Shown here: positions 20,153-28,214 of the stretch, in pieces | Numbering within the stretch: the first letter of the stretch is position 1 | How the letters are laid out: every line of letters begins with the position of its first letter | From: a virus | Length of the DNA: 51,104 nt | Direction: 5' to 3' (one strand) | IMG/VR virus record: IMGVR_UViG_3300025132_000055 | Coordinates: 1 to 51,104 of that record | Notes under the pieces: generated by a model | The model's database searches: none | Seen by the model: the letters and a program-made list of their open reading frames with translations, nothing else | Told to the model about the DNA's origin: nothing | Made by a program: the position numbers and the translations under genes

Positions 20153-23100
20153 TTAGCCCAACAAAAACCAATTATTATTCAAAGCACCGTATGTACTGAA
20201 GCCCCAATCTGCACTGTACTTGGGTTTTAGCATGTATGGTCTGTTGATGTGCAGCTTATCCTTGTCAGGCTTGATAGACCAGCAGCGAATCTTGGTCAAT
20301 ACAGAGTTGGAATCAATCACCTCAACAACATAGAAGTTGCGACCATTCTTTGACTTTTTGAGGGTCACAGAGCGTGGAATACACCAACAATAGCCTAAAT
20401 CATAATCATATTCGGATATTGGAGGAGCCACCCACTCATCAATCCTTGCCTGCACGTCTTGGGTAATGACTTTGGACATGGGAAATATACCTGTTAGATC
20501 GGTCAGGAATGTGATTTTCTCTTCTTCAGTGAATGAACCTTCAGGATGGTATGCCTCGATGTTCTCAAGCAGATTTTTAAGCCGTTTTGGGCGATCTACG
20601 CACACTGCTGACCAGAAGTGCTTATCTCCTGAGAAGCGGTCATCAATAAGGTGGCGAAGGGCTCCCGCTCTGCACAGTACATCCAGAGCCTTCTTATTGA
20701 GTTTGGAATAAACAATGTTCTCATTAAAGATAAAGTCTTCAACGGTCTGGAATGGACGGTTGTTAAGAATCTGCTCGATGGCTTTCGCACCCAACCCTTT
20801 AATAGTGGTTAGAGGTGCAACAAGGGTGTTTTTATCGAGGATCTCCCAGTACATACCAGAGGTATTTACATCTACGTCTTTGATTTTGAATCCGTGTTGT
20901 TTAGCAAGGTTAATCGCCTTTTCTTTACGGGTTTCCGGCTCACGTTCAAGGAAGGCTGCTGTCCATTCTGCCGGGAAATAATTACAAAGCCAAGCGCACT
21001 GATAGCTGATAATAGAATAAGAAACGGCATGAGACTTATTAAAGCCATAGCCAGAAAAGTATTCAAAAGTTGTCCAAAGAGCGTTTGCTTGTTTCTCCGA
21101 AATCCGTTTAGCTCTACACCCTCGGACGAATTTGTCTCGTATCCGTTCTTTAACCTCACTTCCCTTACCTGTTCCCTTCTTAGTAAGTAGTTTTCTAAGT
21201 AGGTTTCCCTCGTCTAGGGTGAGATTGTCACCTAGTTTGTGGGCCAACATGGCAATCTGCTCTTGGAAAATTAAGAATCCATGAGTCTCCTCAGTAATTT
21301 CACGAACAGTTTTGTTCAGGTATTTTACAGAGCTTGGGTCTTCTTTAGCACTAACATAAGATTTATCAACGCCAGCAGAGAGAGGGCCGGGACGATAGAT
21401 AGATGTGATAGCAGAAATATCAATAATAGATCTAGGCTTTGCATTTTGCGCAAATTTCTGAGCACCTTGCTCTGCGAACTGGAATATGCCAACCCACTTA
21501 CCATCATGAAAAATATTCTTATATACATTTTGATCATGTAGGTCTAACACATCTGGGTGTAGGTGGGTATCGTAGTACTTCTTAATGTCTGCGAAGGAAG
21601 GATTGCTAACGCCATGATGTCTGCGAAGAATAGAGCCGATGCAGTCCTCAATCATGCGAAGCGTTGACAAACCAAGTAAGTCAAACTTGATGAAACCCAT
21701 AGGCTCAAGATGGCGCACGTTCTGGCCTTCTGACCATGGAGTTTGTCGAACTCCCTTACTAGCAATAAGCGGCATGTACTTATCTAAGTCTTCTCCAATA
21801 ACCACGCCACCAGCATGACGAGAGACCTGCCGGACTTGACCCACAAGGCCAACAACGTGTTCCTTGATCTTTGGATACTTAACGAAAAACTTTTGCAGTG
21901 ATTCACTGTACTCGATAACTTCCTCAAAGGTAGGAGTATACACACCAGCCTTGATGCCGTGCTTAGCTTTGGCTAAGGGTGTTGCTTCGAATAGCATCTT
22001 GTTGGTCACACCATTGACTTCCATGAAAGGAACATCATAAAATTTACTGATGTCTTTTATCAGGCTCTTCAGTTGAAGTGTGCTAAAGTTAGAGATGGGG
22101 ACAACAACATTGTCACCCCACTCTTCAATAAGCTTCTCTTTTAATGCCATAGGTTCAGATACATCGTAATCAATATCAGGATAATCAGTCGCATCCGCCC
22201 GTAAAAATCGGGAGAAAAGAAGGTTATAACGAATTGGATCCACTTGAGTAATGCCAAGAGCATAAGCAACAAGAGAGCCAGCCGCAGAGCCTCGACCGGG
22301 CCCAGAGATTTGTATTTCATTGGTCTTATCCGCAATAGATTTCATTGTGAGGAAATACTTGGAAAACCCACGATCCGCTATTACCTTGAGTTCATGGTCA
22401 AGGCGGGCTTCGTACTCCAAAATGGTTTTATTCTTACGATGTTTAGTTTTCTTATCAAAACTAGACGGGTGGTTAAGTTTTAGCAAGGAAAACAAACCTT
22501 CCGATGCTATTCGCCTAAGATAATCGTCGGCAGTATATCCAGCAGGAACCACAAAGTCAGGTAAACGAACGGTATCATCAGGATAAAATCCTTCAATGCG
22601 ATCAAAAGCAATACGGTGAGATTCTTCGATGCTTTGTAGAATGAGGTCGTCGTCATATTGTGCTCCGGCTTCTTTCGAGTATTTAAGGTAAGACTCCCAC
22701 ATTTGGTCGCCGTTCTTTGGATAAAGTTCATATTCTAATTCCTGTACTGATGTTGGTAGATTCATATCAAGCCACTCAGGCTTACCCCTACCAAGCCAGC
22801 CAAGTCTTTTATATAGTTCTCTGTCGGTCCAAGCGACAGGTGTTGGATAATGAGAATCGCATGTAGAAACTAGCTTAATACCTGTCTCTTGAGCGATTTT
22901 AATAATGTACTGATTGAGTTCGTGTTGTTCAGGGACTCCGTTCCATTGGAGTTCTCCATACCATCTGTCTCCGAGAATCTCAACCATTCTTCTTGTTGTT
23001 TCCCGCATAGCTTGTAATACAGCTTCCTCACCTTCTTCACGGTGAGCCCAGTAATTACCAGCATATACACCGCCAAGACAAGCGGAAAGGCAAATAACGC

Positions 23101-23617
23101 CGCTAGAATATTTGTTAAGTAATGCATAATCAATCCTTGGTTTGCGATAAAAGTAATCTCCGTTATACGATTCGGAAACCATCCTATAAATATTGTTAAG
23201 GCCTTCTTGATTCATTGCGAGAAGCACAAGATGTCTGGAACGGTTCAGTGCAGTGCCCTTGCTTTTGCTAGCACCTTCTGCCTCGATGTTTGTACCAGTT
23301 CTTTCATTTGATATAGTACGAGCTTTTTTCTTATCTGCTCTGTGCTCTTCATAAGTCCTGCGCCATTCTTCAATGTCTTCAATGAAGTAAGCCTCTACAC
23401 CATAAATAGGTTTGAAATCCTTACCTTCCTTCTTCATCCTCTTGGCGTGAAGAACTTGATACGATGTACCGTTCATGTTGCCATGATCTGTGAGCGCAAG
23501 AGCTTCAGAGCCATTCTTGTATGCGAATTCCATATGATCCTGCGGGAATCCAAAACCATCAAATGGTGATCCAACGCCTGAATGGGCATGAAGCCCAACA
23601 AATTTAATGTTACTCAT
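20153..23617 (-). CDS. dnaE: DNA polymerase III alpha subunit (DnaE type)
   Basis: 1154 aa, full DnaE length. N-terminal PHP domain: GLHAHSG (His10, His12), LTDHGNMNG (44-52), CLSACLGG. The polymerase active site is intact: GPGRGSAAGSLVAYALGIT (439-457), PDIDYD (480-485) with the first two catalytic Asp, and FIKFDLLGL (about 642-650) with the third. RHAGGVVIG, YRPGPL and GFNKSHAVSYSIISYQ are further family C motifs; a C-terminal OB-like region follows. No DnaQ-type exonuclease is inserted, so proofreading would need the PHP site or a host subunit. Start chosen at the ATG behind GGAGGTTACT. Probably the replicative polymerase, though a short family A enzyme is also encoded (41399..42592). Confidence 0.95.
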   Translation of the reverse strand: MSNIKFVGLHAHSGVGSPFDGFGFPQDHMEFAYKNGSEALALTDHGNMNGTSYQVLHAKRMKKEGKDFKPIYGVEAYFIEDIEEWRRTYEEHRADKKKARTISNERTGTNIEAEGASKSKGTALNRSRHLVLLAMNQEGLNNIYRMVSESYNGDYFYRKPRIDYALLNKYSSGVICLSACLGGVYAGNYWAHREEGEEAVLQAMRETTRRMVEILGDRWYGELQWNGVPEQHELNQYIIKIAQETGIKLVSTCDSHYPTPVAWTDRELYKRLGWLGRGKPEWLDMNLPTSVQELEYELYPKNGDQMWESYLKYSKEAGAQYDDDLILQSIEESHRIAFDRIEGFYPDDTVRLPDFVVPAGYTADDYLRRIASEGLFSLLKLNHPSSFDKKTKHRKNKTILEYEARLDHELKVIADRGFSKYFLTMKSIADKTNEIQISGPGRGSAAGSLVAYALGITQVDPIRYNLLFSRFLRADATDYPDIDYDVSEPMALKEKLIEEWGDNVVVPISNFSTLQLKSLIKDISKFYDVPFMEVNGVTNKMLFEATPLAKAKHGIKAGVYTPTFEEVIEYSESLQKFFVKYPKIKEHVVGLVGQVRQVSRHAGGVVIGEDLDKYMPLIASKGVRQTPWSEGQNVRHLEPMGFIKFDLLGLSTLRMIEDCIGSILRRHHGVSNPSFADIKKYYDTHLHPDVLDLHDQNVYKNIFHDGKWVGIFQFAEQGAQKFAQNAKPRSIIDISAITSIYRPGPLSAGVDKSYVSAKEDPSSVKYLNKTVREITEETHGFLIFQEQIAMLAHKLGDNLTLDEGNLLRKLLTKKGTGKGSEVKERIRDKFVRGCRAKRISEKQANALWTTFEYFSGYGFNKSHAVSYSIISYQCAWLCNYFPAEWTAAFLEREPETRKEKAINLAKQHGFKIKDVDVNTSGMYWEILDKNTLVAPLTTIKGLGAKAIEQILNNRPFQTVEDFIFNENIVYSKLNKKALDVLCRAGALRHLIDDRFSGDKHFWSAVCVDRPKRLKNLLENIEAYHPEGSFTEEEKITFLTDLTGIFPMSKVITQDVQARIDEWVAPPISEYDYDLGYCWCIPRSVTLKKSKNGRNFYVVEVIDSNSVLTKIRCWSIKPDKDKLHINRPYMLKPKYSADWGFSTYGALNNNWFLLG

Positions 23618-23650
23618 AGTAACCTCCGTGTTTTTCATTGTGATGTATAA

Positions 23651-23679
23651 TATATAACCTATTACATATCACTTGTCAA
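23651..23679 (-). promoter_or_regulatory. sigma70-type promoter for dnaE
   Basis: Minus strand: -35 TTGACA (23674..23679), 17-base spacer, -10 TATATA (23651..23656), then ATACATCACAATG in the leader. No palindrome. Confidence 0.73.
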
Positions 23680-23680
23680 A

Positions 23681-24352
23681 TTATTTTTTCCACTTTCTTA
23701 ATCTTACTTGGCCATCTTTAATTATCGCATAGGTTTGATGATCTATCCAGTCGCCAGTATTCACATATGTCTTTATATTCTCGTCTTCATCAATCCATAT
23801 TACGGCCTCTGGGATGTGCGTATGTCCCATAATAAAGACATCGGCATCCTTATTCCATTCGAGAACATTCCAGACCCTTCTCAGCTTTCTCTTCTTCAGC
23901 TTTCTATTGACAAGCCATGTCGCCAAATCCCACTTTAACCAACGCTCTAGCATATCTTGAAATATCGATACAATGCTCATAGAGAAGCGCCAAGTCACAA
24001 TACCTGTGTCGAACTGGTGTCCATGCATGACTCTATATTTCCTATTAGCGTATTCAAACTCATATTTATCAAGAAATTTAATTCCGCTAACTGTTTGGCC
24101 ATCGAACTCCGCAAGATTAATATCATGATTGCCAATCACATAAATTATAGGCTTTCCTTTCTTCTTGAGCGTTTCGATAAATTTTATTGTCTTCTTTGTA
24201 AATGTTGGTATCTTGATAAAATCAATTATATCCCCGGCCAATATTAACTCGTCAAACTCAATCTCCTCAATCATTTCACACAAAAGAGTCTCTTTGGCGT
24301 AAAAACTTCCCAAATGCAAATCTGATATGACTAATCTAATATAATCTTTCAA
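23681..24352 (-). CDS. Calcineurin-like metallophosphoesterase, LpxH-like (TTG start)
   Basis: 223 aa. Metal-binding motifs in order: ISDLHLGS (9-16), AGDIIDF, GNHDINL, MHGHQFD and GHTHIPE, followed by YVNTGDW. The pattern matches UDP-2,3-diacylglucosamine hydrolase (LpxH) and related LpxG/YbbF-type enzymes of lipid A synthesis rather than DNA-repair Mre11-type enzymes. The start is TTG with AAGGA 8 bases upstream, overlapping the upstream stop (TTGA). In a phage it could alter lipid A or hydrolyse another nucleotide; substrate not known. Confidence 0.85.
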   Translation of the reverse strand: MKDYIRLVISDLHLGSFYAKETLLCEMIEEIEFDELILAGDIIDFIKIPTFTKKTIKFIETLKKKGKPIIYVIGNHDINLAEFDGQTVSGIKFLDKYEFEYANRKYRVMHGHQFDTGIVTWRFSMSIVSIFQDMLERWLKWDLATWLVNRKLKKRKLRRVWNVLEWNKDADVFIMGHTHIPEAVIWIDEDENIKTYVNTGDWIDHQTYAIIKDGQVRLRKWKK

Positions 24353-24615
24353 AACTTTATCCTTGTGTTAGGGTCATAGTGGTCCAGCAACATGTCAGGC
24401 AAGACTTCAGTCATCCCGTCAGTATACCAATAAACACGCACGTCATATAGAATGTCTCCCTCATGATACATGAAAGTTGTAACATCGCACTTAATCTCAA
24501 AAATCTCCAGAACGACACCAATTAATCCATCATCAGCGATCCAGCCATCCACTCCATCATACCAGCTTCTATATTCAACCAAATCACCTATTTTGAATTG
24601 ACACTCGTCTGACAC
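24349..24615 (-). CDS. GDLV-family SH3-like protein (GTG start)
   Basis: 88 aa: VSDECQFKIGDLVEYRSWYDG ... GLIGVVLEIFEI ... LYDVRVYWYTDGMTEVLPDMLLDH. All three family strands are present with longer loops. Start chosen as the GTG 8 bases after AGGGGG; another GTG three codons upstream sits too close to that site. It lies alone here, 14 kb from the main array, coupled to the phosphoesterase gene. Confidence 0.75.
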   Translation of the reverse strand: MSDECQFKIGDLVEYRSWYDGVDGWIADDGLIGVVLEIFEIKCDVTTFMYHEGDILYDVRVYWYTDGMTEVLPDMLLDHYDPNTRIKF

Positions 24616-24689
24616 ATAAAACACCCCCTAAAGTATATAGAGGCAAAACTGGGCTATTCTTCGACTATATAGGATAGGGGGACATAAAA

Positions 24690-24857
24690 ATGGTGGCAGC
24701 AGCAATGATTGGCGCCGTTATCGCTATATTGGGGGCAATGGCGGCAGGTGAATATATAATGTATAAGGACTTTCCGGAGGTAAGTCACATAAATATATTA
24801 CCTATCTTTTTTCTTATTATGGTTCTTGGTTTGTTTATTGGTTTGCTCTTCATATAA
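24690..24857 (+). CDS. Small two-TM protein on the opposite strand
   Basis: 55 aa on the plus strand, against the direction of every other gene: MVAAAMIGAVIAILGAMAAG, a short charged loop (EYIMYKDFPEVSH), then INILPIFFLIMVLGLFIG. Two transmembrane helices with a central loop suit a holin, antiholin or small membrane effector. AGGGGG stands 9 bases before the ATG. The minus strand holds no convincing gene from 24616 to 24797. The last 60 bases overlap antisense with the gene at 24798..24935. No clear plus-strand promoter was found. Confidence 0.5.
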   Translation: MVAAAMIGAVIAILGAMAAGEYIMYKDFPEVSHINILPIFFLIMVLGLFIGLLFI

Positions 24858-24935
24858 GCCCCAGTCACAATCGCAAGGATCGCATCCGCAGGAATCGCAA
24901 AATTTATTCGTGTGTGTGGCACGCCGTTTTGTCAT
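24798..24935 (-). CDS. Small Cys-rich protein (CDPCDC type)
   Basis: 45 aa: MTKRRATHTNKFCDSCGCDPCDCDWGLYEE and a basic tail (KKKDR). Five cysteines in 11 residues with Asp between them suggest metal binding. I recall nearly the same CGCDPCDCDWG motif in small proteins of marine T4-like phages. TGGAG lies 7 bases before the ATG. Overlaps 24904..25047 by 32 bases and the plus-strand ORF by 60. Function unknown. Confidence 0.7.
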   Translation of the reverse strand: MTKRRATHTNKFCDSCGCDPCDCDWGLYEEQTNKQTKNHNKKKDR

Positions 24936-25047
24936 GTTGCGACTCCAGTAATCCAACTCTATACTCTAACAAATATAAGCAAGTCAAAAGTACGATGTTA
25001 AGGCCTATGCCCAAAAGAACACCATTGTTGATTAATTTCTGTTTCAT
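24904..25047 (-). CDS. Small single-TM protein
   Basis: 47 aa: MKQKLINNGVLLGIGLNIVL then LTCLYLLEYRVGLLESQHDK and a His/Cys end (CHTHE). One transmembrane helix (about residues 8-27) with a positively charged N-terminus. Ribosome-binding site AGGAG 7 bases upstream; ATGA overlap with the preceding gene. No family recognised. Confidence 0.65.
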   Translation of the reverse strand: MKQKLINNGVLLGIGLNIVLLTCLYLLEYRVGLLESQHDKTACHTHE

Positions 25048-25238
25048 TTGTATCTCCTAACTATAAAGCATTTCATTAAAGTTTTAGCAATTTTGAATTC
25101 ATGCACACCAAATTGGCCCGTGTTATTCATTATGTAAAAATATTCGCCATCTTCTCTTGTGCAGTAATATGCTTTTTTTTTCTCAAAAACAAAGAAATCT
25201 TCAACACAAATCAAGATATTGCCACAAAAGTACTTCAT
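25044..25238 (-). CDS. Small protein of unknown function
   Basis: 64 aa: MKYFCGNILICVEDFFVFEKKKAYYCTREDGEYFYIMNN, ending KCFIVRRYK. Beta-rich pattern with a compact fold, possibly a further relative of the small barrel proteins (ILICVEDFFVFEKKKAYYCT), but it lacks GDLV. No clear ribosome-binding site. It lies between two overlapping genes with correct spacing. Confidence 0.6.
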   Translation of the reverse strand: MKYFCGNILICVEDFFVFEKKKAYYCTREDGEYFYIMNNTGQFGVHEFKIAKTLMKCFIVRRYK

Positions 25239-25245
25239 ATAGTAA

Positions 25246-25455
25246 CTATGAGGTTTGCTCTATTTCTTCCGAGAAAACTAACAATTCGCAATTGTTAATA
25301 AAAATTTTGTAATCATAGCTCTTGCGATGAATATCTGCTAATACTACTTCGTTGTCGATGATAATGCCATGATCGCCTATGCAAACAGAACACCCATCCA
25401 ACAAATCAATGTTGACCCTCATCCTCACCAATGTCCCTAATGGTAGCTTTATCAT
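25246..25455 (-). CDS. Diverged GDLV-like protein
   Basis: 69 aa: MIKLPLGTLVRMRVNIDLLDG, then CIGDHGIIIDNEVVLADIHRKSYDYKIFINNCELLVF. GTLVRM and GDHGIIID match the family order of signature and G-I-I strand. The start was set at the ATG with AGGA 4 bases upstream; it overlaps the end of the amidohydrolase gene by 50 bases, more than normal here. Confidence 0.65.
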   Translation of the reverse strand: MIKLPLGTLVRMRVNIDLLDGCSVCIGDHGIIIDNEVVLADIHRKSYDYKIFINNCELLVFSEEIEQTS

Positions 25456-26431
25456 TAAATCCTGCAACTTCTAGTCCGTTATGCCTCGCAATTTTAATTA
25501 GGGTTTCTTTATTATAAAGGTGAGTGGCCTCTAGTAAAAACTTTATCTCTGTTCTCATATCGCCGGTTGAATATGGTTTATATACATCATGAATATTGTC
25601 TGACCCGATGGCAACAACCAAATCGTGCTCTAGAAGCTCATCCACTGGTGTTATTGCGTTGTGAGTAGGAGCTAACTCCTCTGTGCGGCGAGCGTCAATC
25701 CATGCAGTCGGACATGATATAAATGAGAGTCCGGCGTCTTTTGCCATTTTATAAACTTCTTTACGATACCATTTTGGGTGACAAGCCAAAGAAATTGAAT
25801 GTACCGCCGATACTCTTCCTTCCATACACATATTCATTGTTTCTCTTGCCAACATTTCGGTTTCTTTCTCTTTTGCTGAGTTTAATTGATCAACGTGTAC
25901 ATGAACACGCTTTTCAAATATGTTGCCAAGCATGAGCACGGTTTCTATGTGCTCTCTCTCCAATCCTTTGTCTGCGCCGGGAAGCGAACCAATAATATCT
26001 ACCTTATCTTGCTCTAAAGCATCCACAATAAGCCTCTGAGTCTCTGGGGTCATGATACCCTTAAGTGTTTGGCATGCCACTTTAAAACCCATACCCATCA
26101 TAGCGGCAAAATTTTTGGCTCGAACTGCGGCGTTGATTGCCTTAGTTCCAACAACTGGATCGATATCGATAAAGGATACAATATGCGACGACAACATTTC
26201 CTTTTGTGACCTTATGGCTGTTGTTATGTTATTATAAAAATCATCCTCTGTTGCTGCTTTCTTGTACTCATCAACATATTTCCATTTTTGATGAAGATGG
26301 TTATAAACAACTGATTCCATGTTTTCTTTAGTAACAGTAAATGCTCTGTCCAGATGTGAGTGTGCATTTACAAAGCCACCAGCAATCCAGATGCCCTCAA
26401 TAAGCTCTCTTTGTGGATTATAAATATTCAT
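25406..26431 (-). CDS. Cytosine-deaminase-like amidohydrolase (CodA/AtzC type)
   Basis: 341 aa. NAHSHLDRAF (His24, His26) is the first metal pair; VHVHVDQLN (His177/His179), AVHSISLACH (His211) and GSDNIHDVYKPYSTGDM (Asp278) complete the set seen in CodA-type cytosine deaminases and related chlorohydrolases. The Glu that follows H-x-D in CodA (HCDE) is Gln here (HVDQ), which may mean another substrate. The N- and C-terminal beta-sandwich domain of the family is largely missing, so it is shorter than CodA (about 425). It could convert cytosine or a pterin/triazine-like ring for nucleotide salvage. Confidence 0.82.
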   Translation of the reverse strand: MNIYNPQRELIEGIWIAGGFVNAHSHLDRAFTVTKENMESVVYNHLHQKWKYVDEYKKAATEDDFYNNITTAIRSQKEMLSSHIVSFIDIDPVVGTKAINAAVRAKNFAAMMGMGFKVACQTLKGIMTPETQRLIVDALEQDKVDIIGSLPGADKGLEREHIETVLMLGNIFEKRVHVHVDQLNSAKEKETEMLARETMNMCMEGRVSAVHSISLACHPKWYRKEVYKMAKDAGLSFISCPTAWIDARRTEELAPTHNAITPVDELLEHDLVVAIGSDNIHDVYKPYSTGDMRTEIKFLLEATHLYNKETLIKIARHNGLEVAGFNDKATIRDIGEDEGQH

Positions 26432-26642
26432 AATTCTCTTCCTTCTTTATTTTACTTAGTGCCCACTTCTTTAGCATCTGTTTCCAATCCTTAAGCGGTA
26501 TTCTGATTTTGGCTCTACTTTTCGTATTGCCATCAATGTCCCAGATCTCAAAACAGCAATCTGTTAGATCGTTAATTTCAATGTATACATTTGTGCTATC
26601 GTGACTCTCACAATATATATCACACTTCTTTTTTTTGTCCAT
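26418..26642 (-). CDS. Small protein of unknown function
   Basis: 74 aa: MDKKKKCDIYCESHDSTNVYIEINDLTDCCFEIWDI, then RIPLKDWKQMLKKWALSKIKKEE. Beta-rich N-terminal half and a basic amphipathic C-terminal helix. No family recognised. GGAGGTCAA before the ATG; overlaps the start of the amidohydrolase gene. Confidence 0.7.
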   Translation of the reverse strand: MDKKKKCDIYCESHDSTNVYIEINDLTDCCFEIWDIDGNTKSRAKIRIPLKDWKQMLKKWALSKIKKEENYEYL

Positions 26643-26650
26643 TTGACCTC

Positions 26651-27295
26651 CTAAATTACAATAATATTTCTTTCATAACCAAACAGTTGCTTGAGGAAGC
26701 TTTCAATAACCTTCTTCTTGCATCCATCGTTGTCGCATTCGAATAGGCGCCAACTAAACGCCATCTTTAATTTATCAGTTTTGCTCTTTAATTCATCAAT
26801 TTCTTTTTTCATTATTTCAGTTACTTTTTTATATGTATTAGGTAATATATCAAGTTTTTGACAAATGTCAAGAAATTCAGCCCATCTTTTTTCATTAAAT
26901 GCAGAAGTAAGTAGCCTAAAATTGTTTGCAGCATCGAGTGCTTCGTCGCTCTCACTATCTAAAAATTTATCTGGGTGGGTCATTGTTGCGGCTTTACGAT
27001 ACATTTTTTGAAGCGTCTTGTCAGGCTTTTCTTTTTGTTTTTTGGTTTTTTCTTGCTTAACAAGGCCTTGCTCATCAACTGTTGGTTTTTTTGAAGGGAA
27101 CACTTCTTTTAGCCTTTCTGAGTGTTTCTTATTCAACTCATCTATTGGGATATCATGGTCTTTGCAAAATTGCTGGTAGTATTGTTCGAATTCTATATGC
27201 GCTTCTTTGAGAACATCTTTTGTGTATTCGTATTCAGAATTAACGTATATTAATTCTGATAGCAAGCGTTTATATTTCTTTTGTACCAATGACAT
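26651..27295 (-). CDS. J-domain (DnaJ-like) protein
   Basis: 214 aa. The J-domain core is central: KTLQKMYRKAATMTHPDKFL holds the HPD tripeptide (about 107-109), followed by DEALDAANNFRLLTSAFNEK, matching helices II-III. The N-terminal 80 residues are helical; the C-terminal third is coiled-coil-like (EIMKKEIDELKSKTDKLK). There is no Gly/Phe or zinc domain. J-domain proteins stimulate Hsp70 ATPase, so it probably recruits host DnaK. The start at 27295 was chosen after the upstream stop; an upstream ATG lies inside the neighbouring gene. Confidence 0.83.
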   Translation of the reverse strand: MSLVQKKYKRLLSELIYVNSEYEYTKDVLKEAHIEFEQYYQQFCKDHDIPIDELNKKHSERLKEVFPSKKPTVDEQGLVKQEKTKKQKEKPDKTLQKMYRKAATMTHPDKFLDSESDEALDAANNFRLLTSAFNEKRWAEFLDICQKLDILPNTYKKVTEIMKKEIDELKSKTDKLKMAFSWRLFECDNDGCKKKVIESFLKQLFGYERNIIVI

Positions 27296-27302
27296 ACAAT
27301 AA

Positions 27303-28214
27303 TTAGTCCCGATCAGAAGCAATGCGATTAAATTCACGATAAGCGAATAATTCTTTTGTTGGTCTTTGCGTAGTCGAACTTAAATCAGATTGCATATAAT
27401 CCCTGTATGATTCCCAGCACTCAAGATTATAAAATGTGCTGGTTTCGAATTTGTGCCCTTCGTCGATATCAACACCAACAAAAACATCTTTGGGCTGGAA
27501 GCGTCTTGCACTCCAACGTTCTTCTATTGGTAGCTTACTTGTTGGGGCTCCCCACTTATTGAACTCATCAGAGGTATACATCCCGGTTCCCTTTCTTACA
27601 TTCCTACGGTATATGACAAACTCTTCTTTGCCGAATGTGAAACTAAGGAAGTTGTTGTCTTGTACCGTCTCTCCATCCGAGACCACATAAAAATTCTTTT
27701 TACTCTTTATTTGTCTCCGAACCTGCTTGAGTTCCCTTGGGTCCATGACGCCATATGGAAACGACACATAATACTTGTCTGGAATCAGCCACTTGGATAT
27801 CTTATCTGACACCTTCAAGGCGGTGACTGCGCCATGTAGAACCGACCAAGACAGACAGTCTCTCTTATCTCTGTCCTTTGGATGTAGGGGAACCCAAAAG
27901 ATTGGAATTCTCTTCCTTCTGCCATTTGGGCGTGCGTCGAACTTGTTATAGAAATGCACAGGATCTTGGATGTAGTCTCCAACCCTATACCGAACGATAG
28001 GCGCCAAGTCATCGTTGCAGACAATCCATATTGTGTCACAACCAGCAAAAGCTGCCTCAACAACGGCAGCCTCTATCATTGTGTAATCTGGTGCGATTGG
28101 CAGTAAGCAATCGGGATATGGCATACCGTATTCTAAAGGCTGGCCGGCAATTGGAATGATTCCTGCAAGGTGGAAATTTGCTTGTGACGAAAAAGTTTTT
28201 TCGCTAAGTTCCAT
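27303..28214 (-). CDS. Sugar-nucleotide nucleotidyltransferase-like protein
   Basis: 303 aa. The N-terminus AGIIPIAGQPLEYGMPYPDC, LLPIAPDYTMIEAAVVEAAF and AGCDTIWIVCNDD resemble the Rossmann-like fold of NTP-sugar pyrophosphorylases (GxG-x-x-PM-K/C-LLP-x, then a substrate helix). The classic GxGTRLxPLT loop is altered, so activity is uncertain. I recall homologues in marine T4-like phages near a gene like 28133..28975. The two overlap by 82 bases and may act together on a sugar or nucleotide modification. Confidence 0.68.
   Translation of the reverse strand: MELSEKTFSSQANFHLAGIIPIAGQPLEYGMPYPDCLLPIAPDYTMIEAAVVEAAFAGCDTIWIVCNDDLAPIVRYRVGDYIQDPVHFYNKFDARPNGRRKRIPIFWVPLHPKDRDKRDCLSWSVLHGAVTALKVSDKISKWLIPDKYYVSFPYGVMDPRELKQVRRQIKSKKNFYVVSDGETVQDNNFLSFTFGKEEFVIYRRNVRKGTGMYTSDEFNKWGAPTSKLPIEERWSARRFQPKDVFVGVDIDEGHKFETSTFYNLECWESYRDYMQSDLSSTTQRPTKELFAYREFNRIASDRD

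Noticed and set aside
22141-22523. Frames within dnaE on both strands
   Set aside because: Shadows of dnaE, which is continuous over 1154 codons with all family motifs.
24616-24797. Minus-strand GTG frame of 44 codons in the gap between genes
   Set aside because: No ribosome-binding site and an implausible Cys/His-rich random composition; the opposite-strand ORF fits better.
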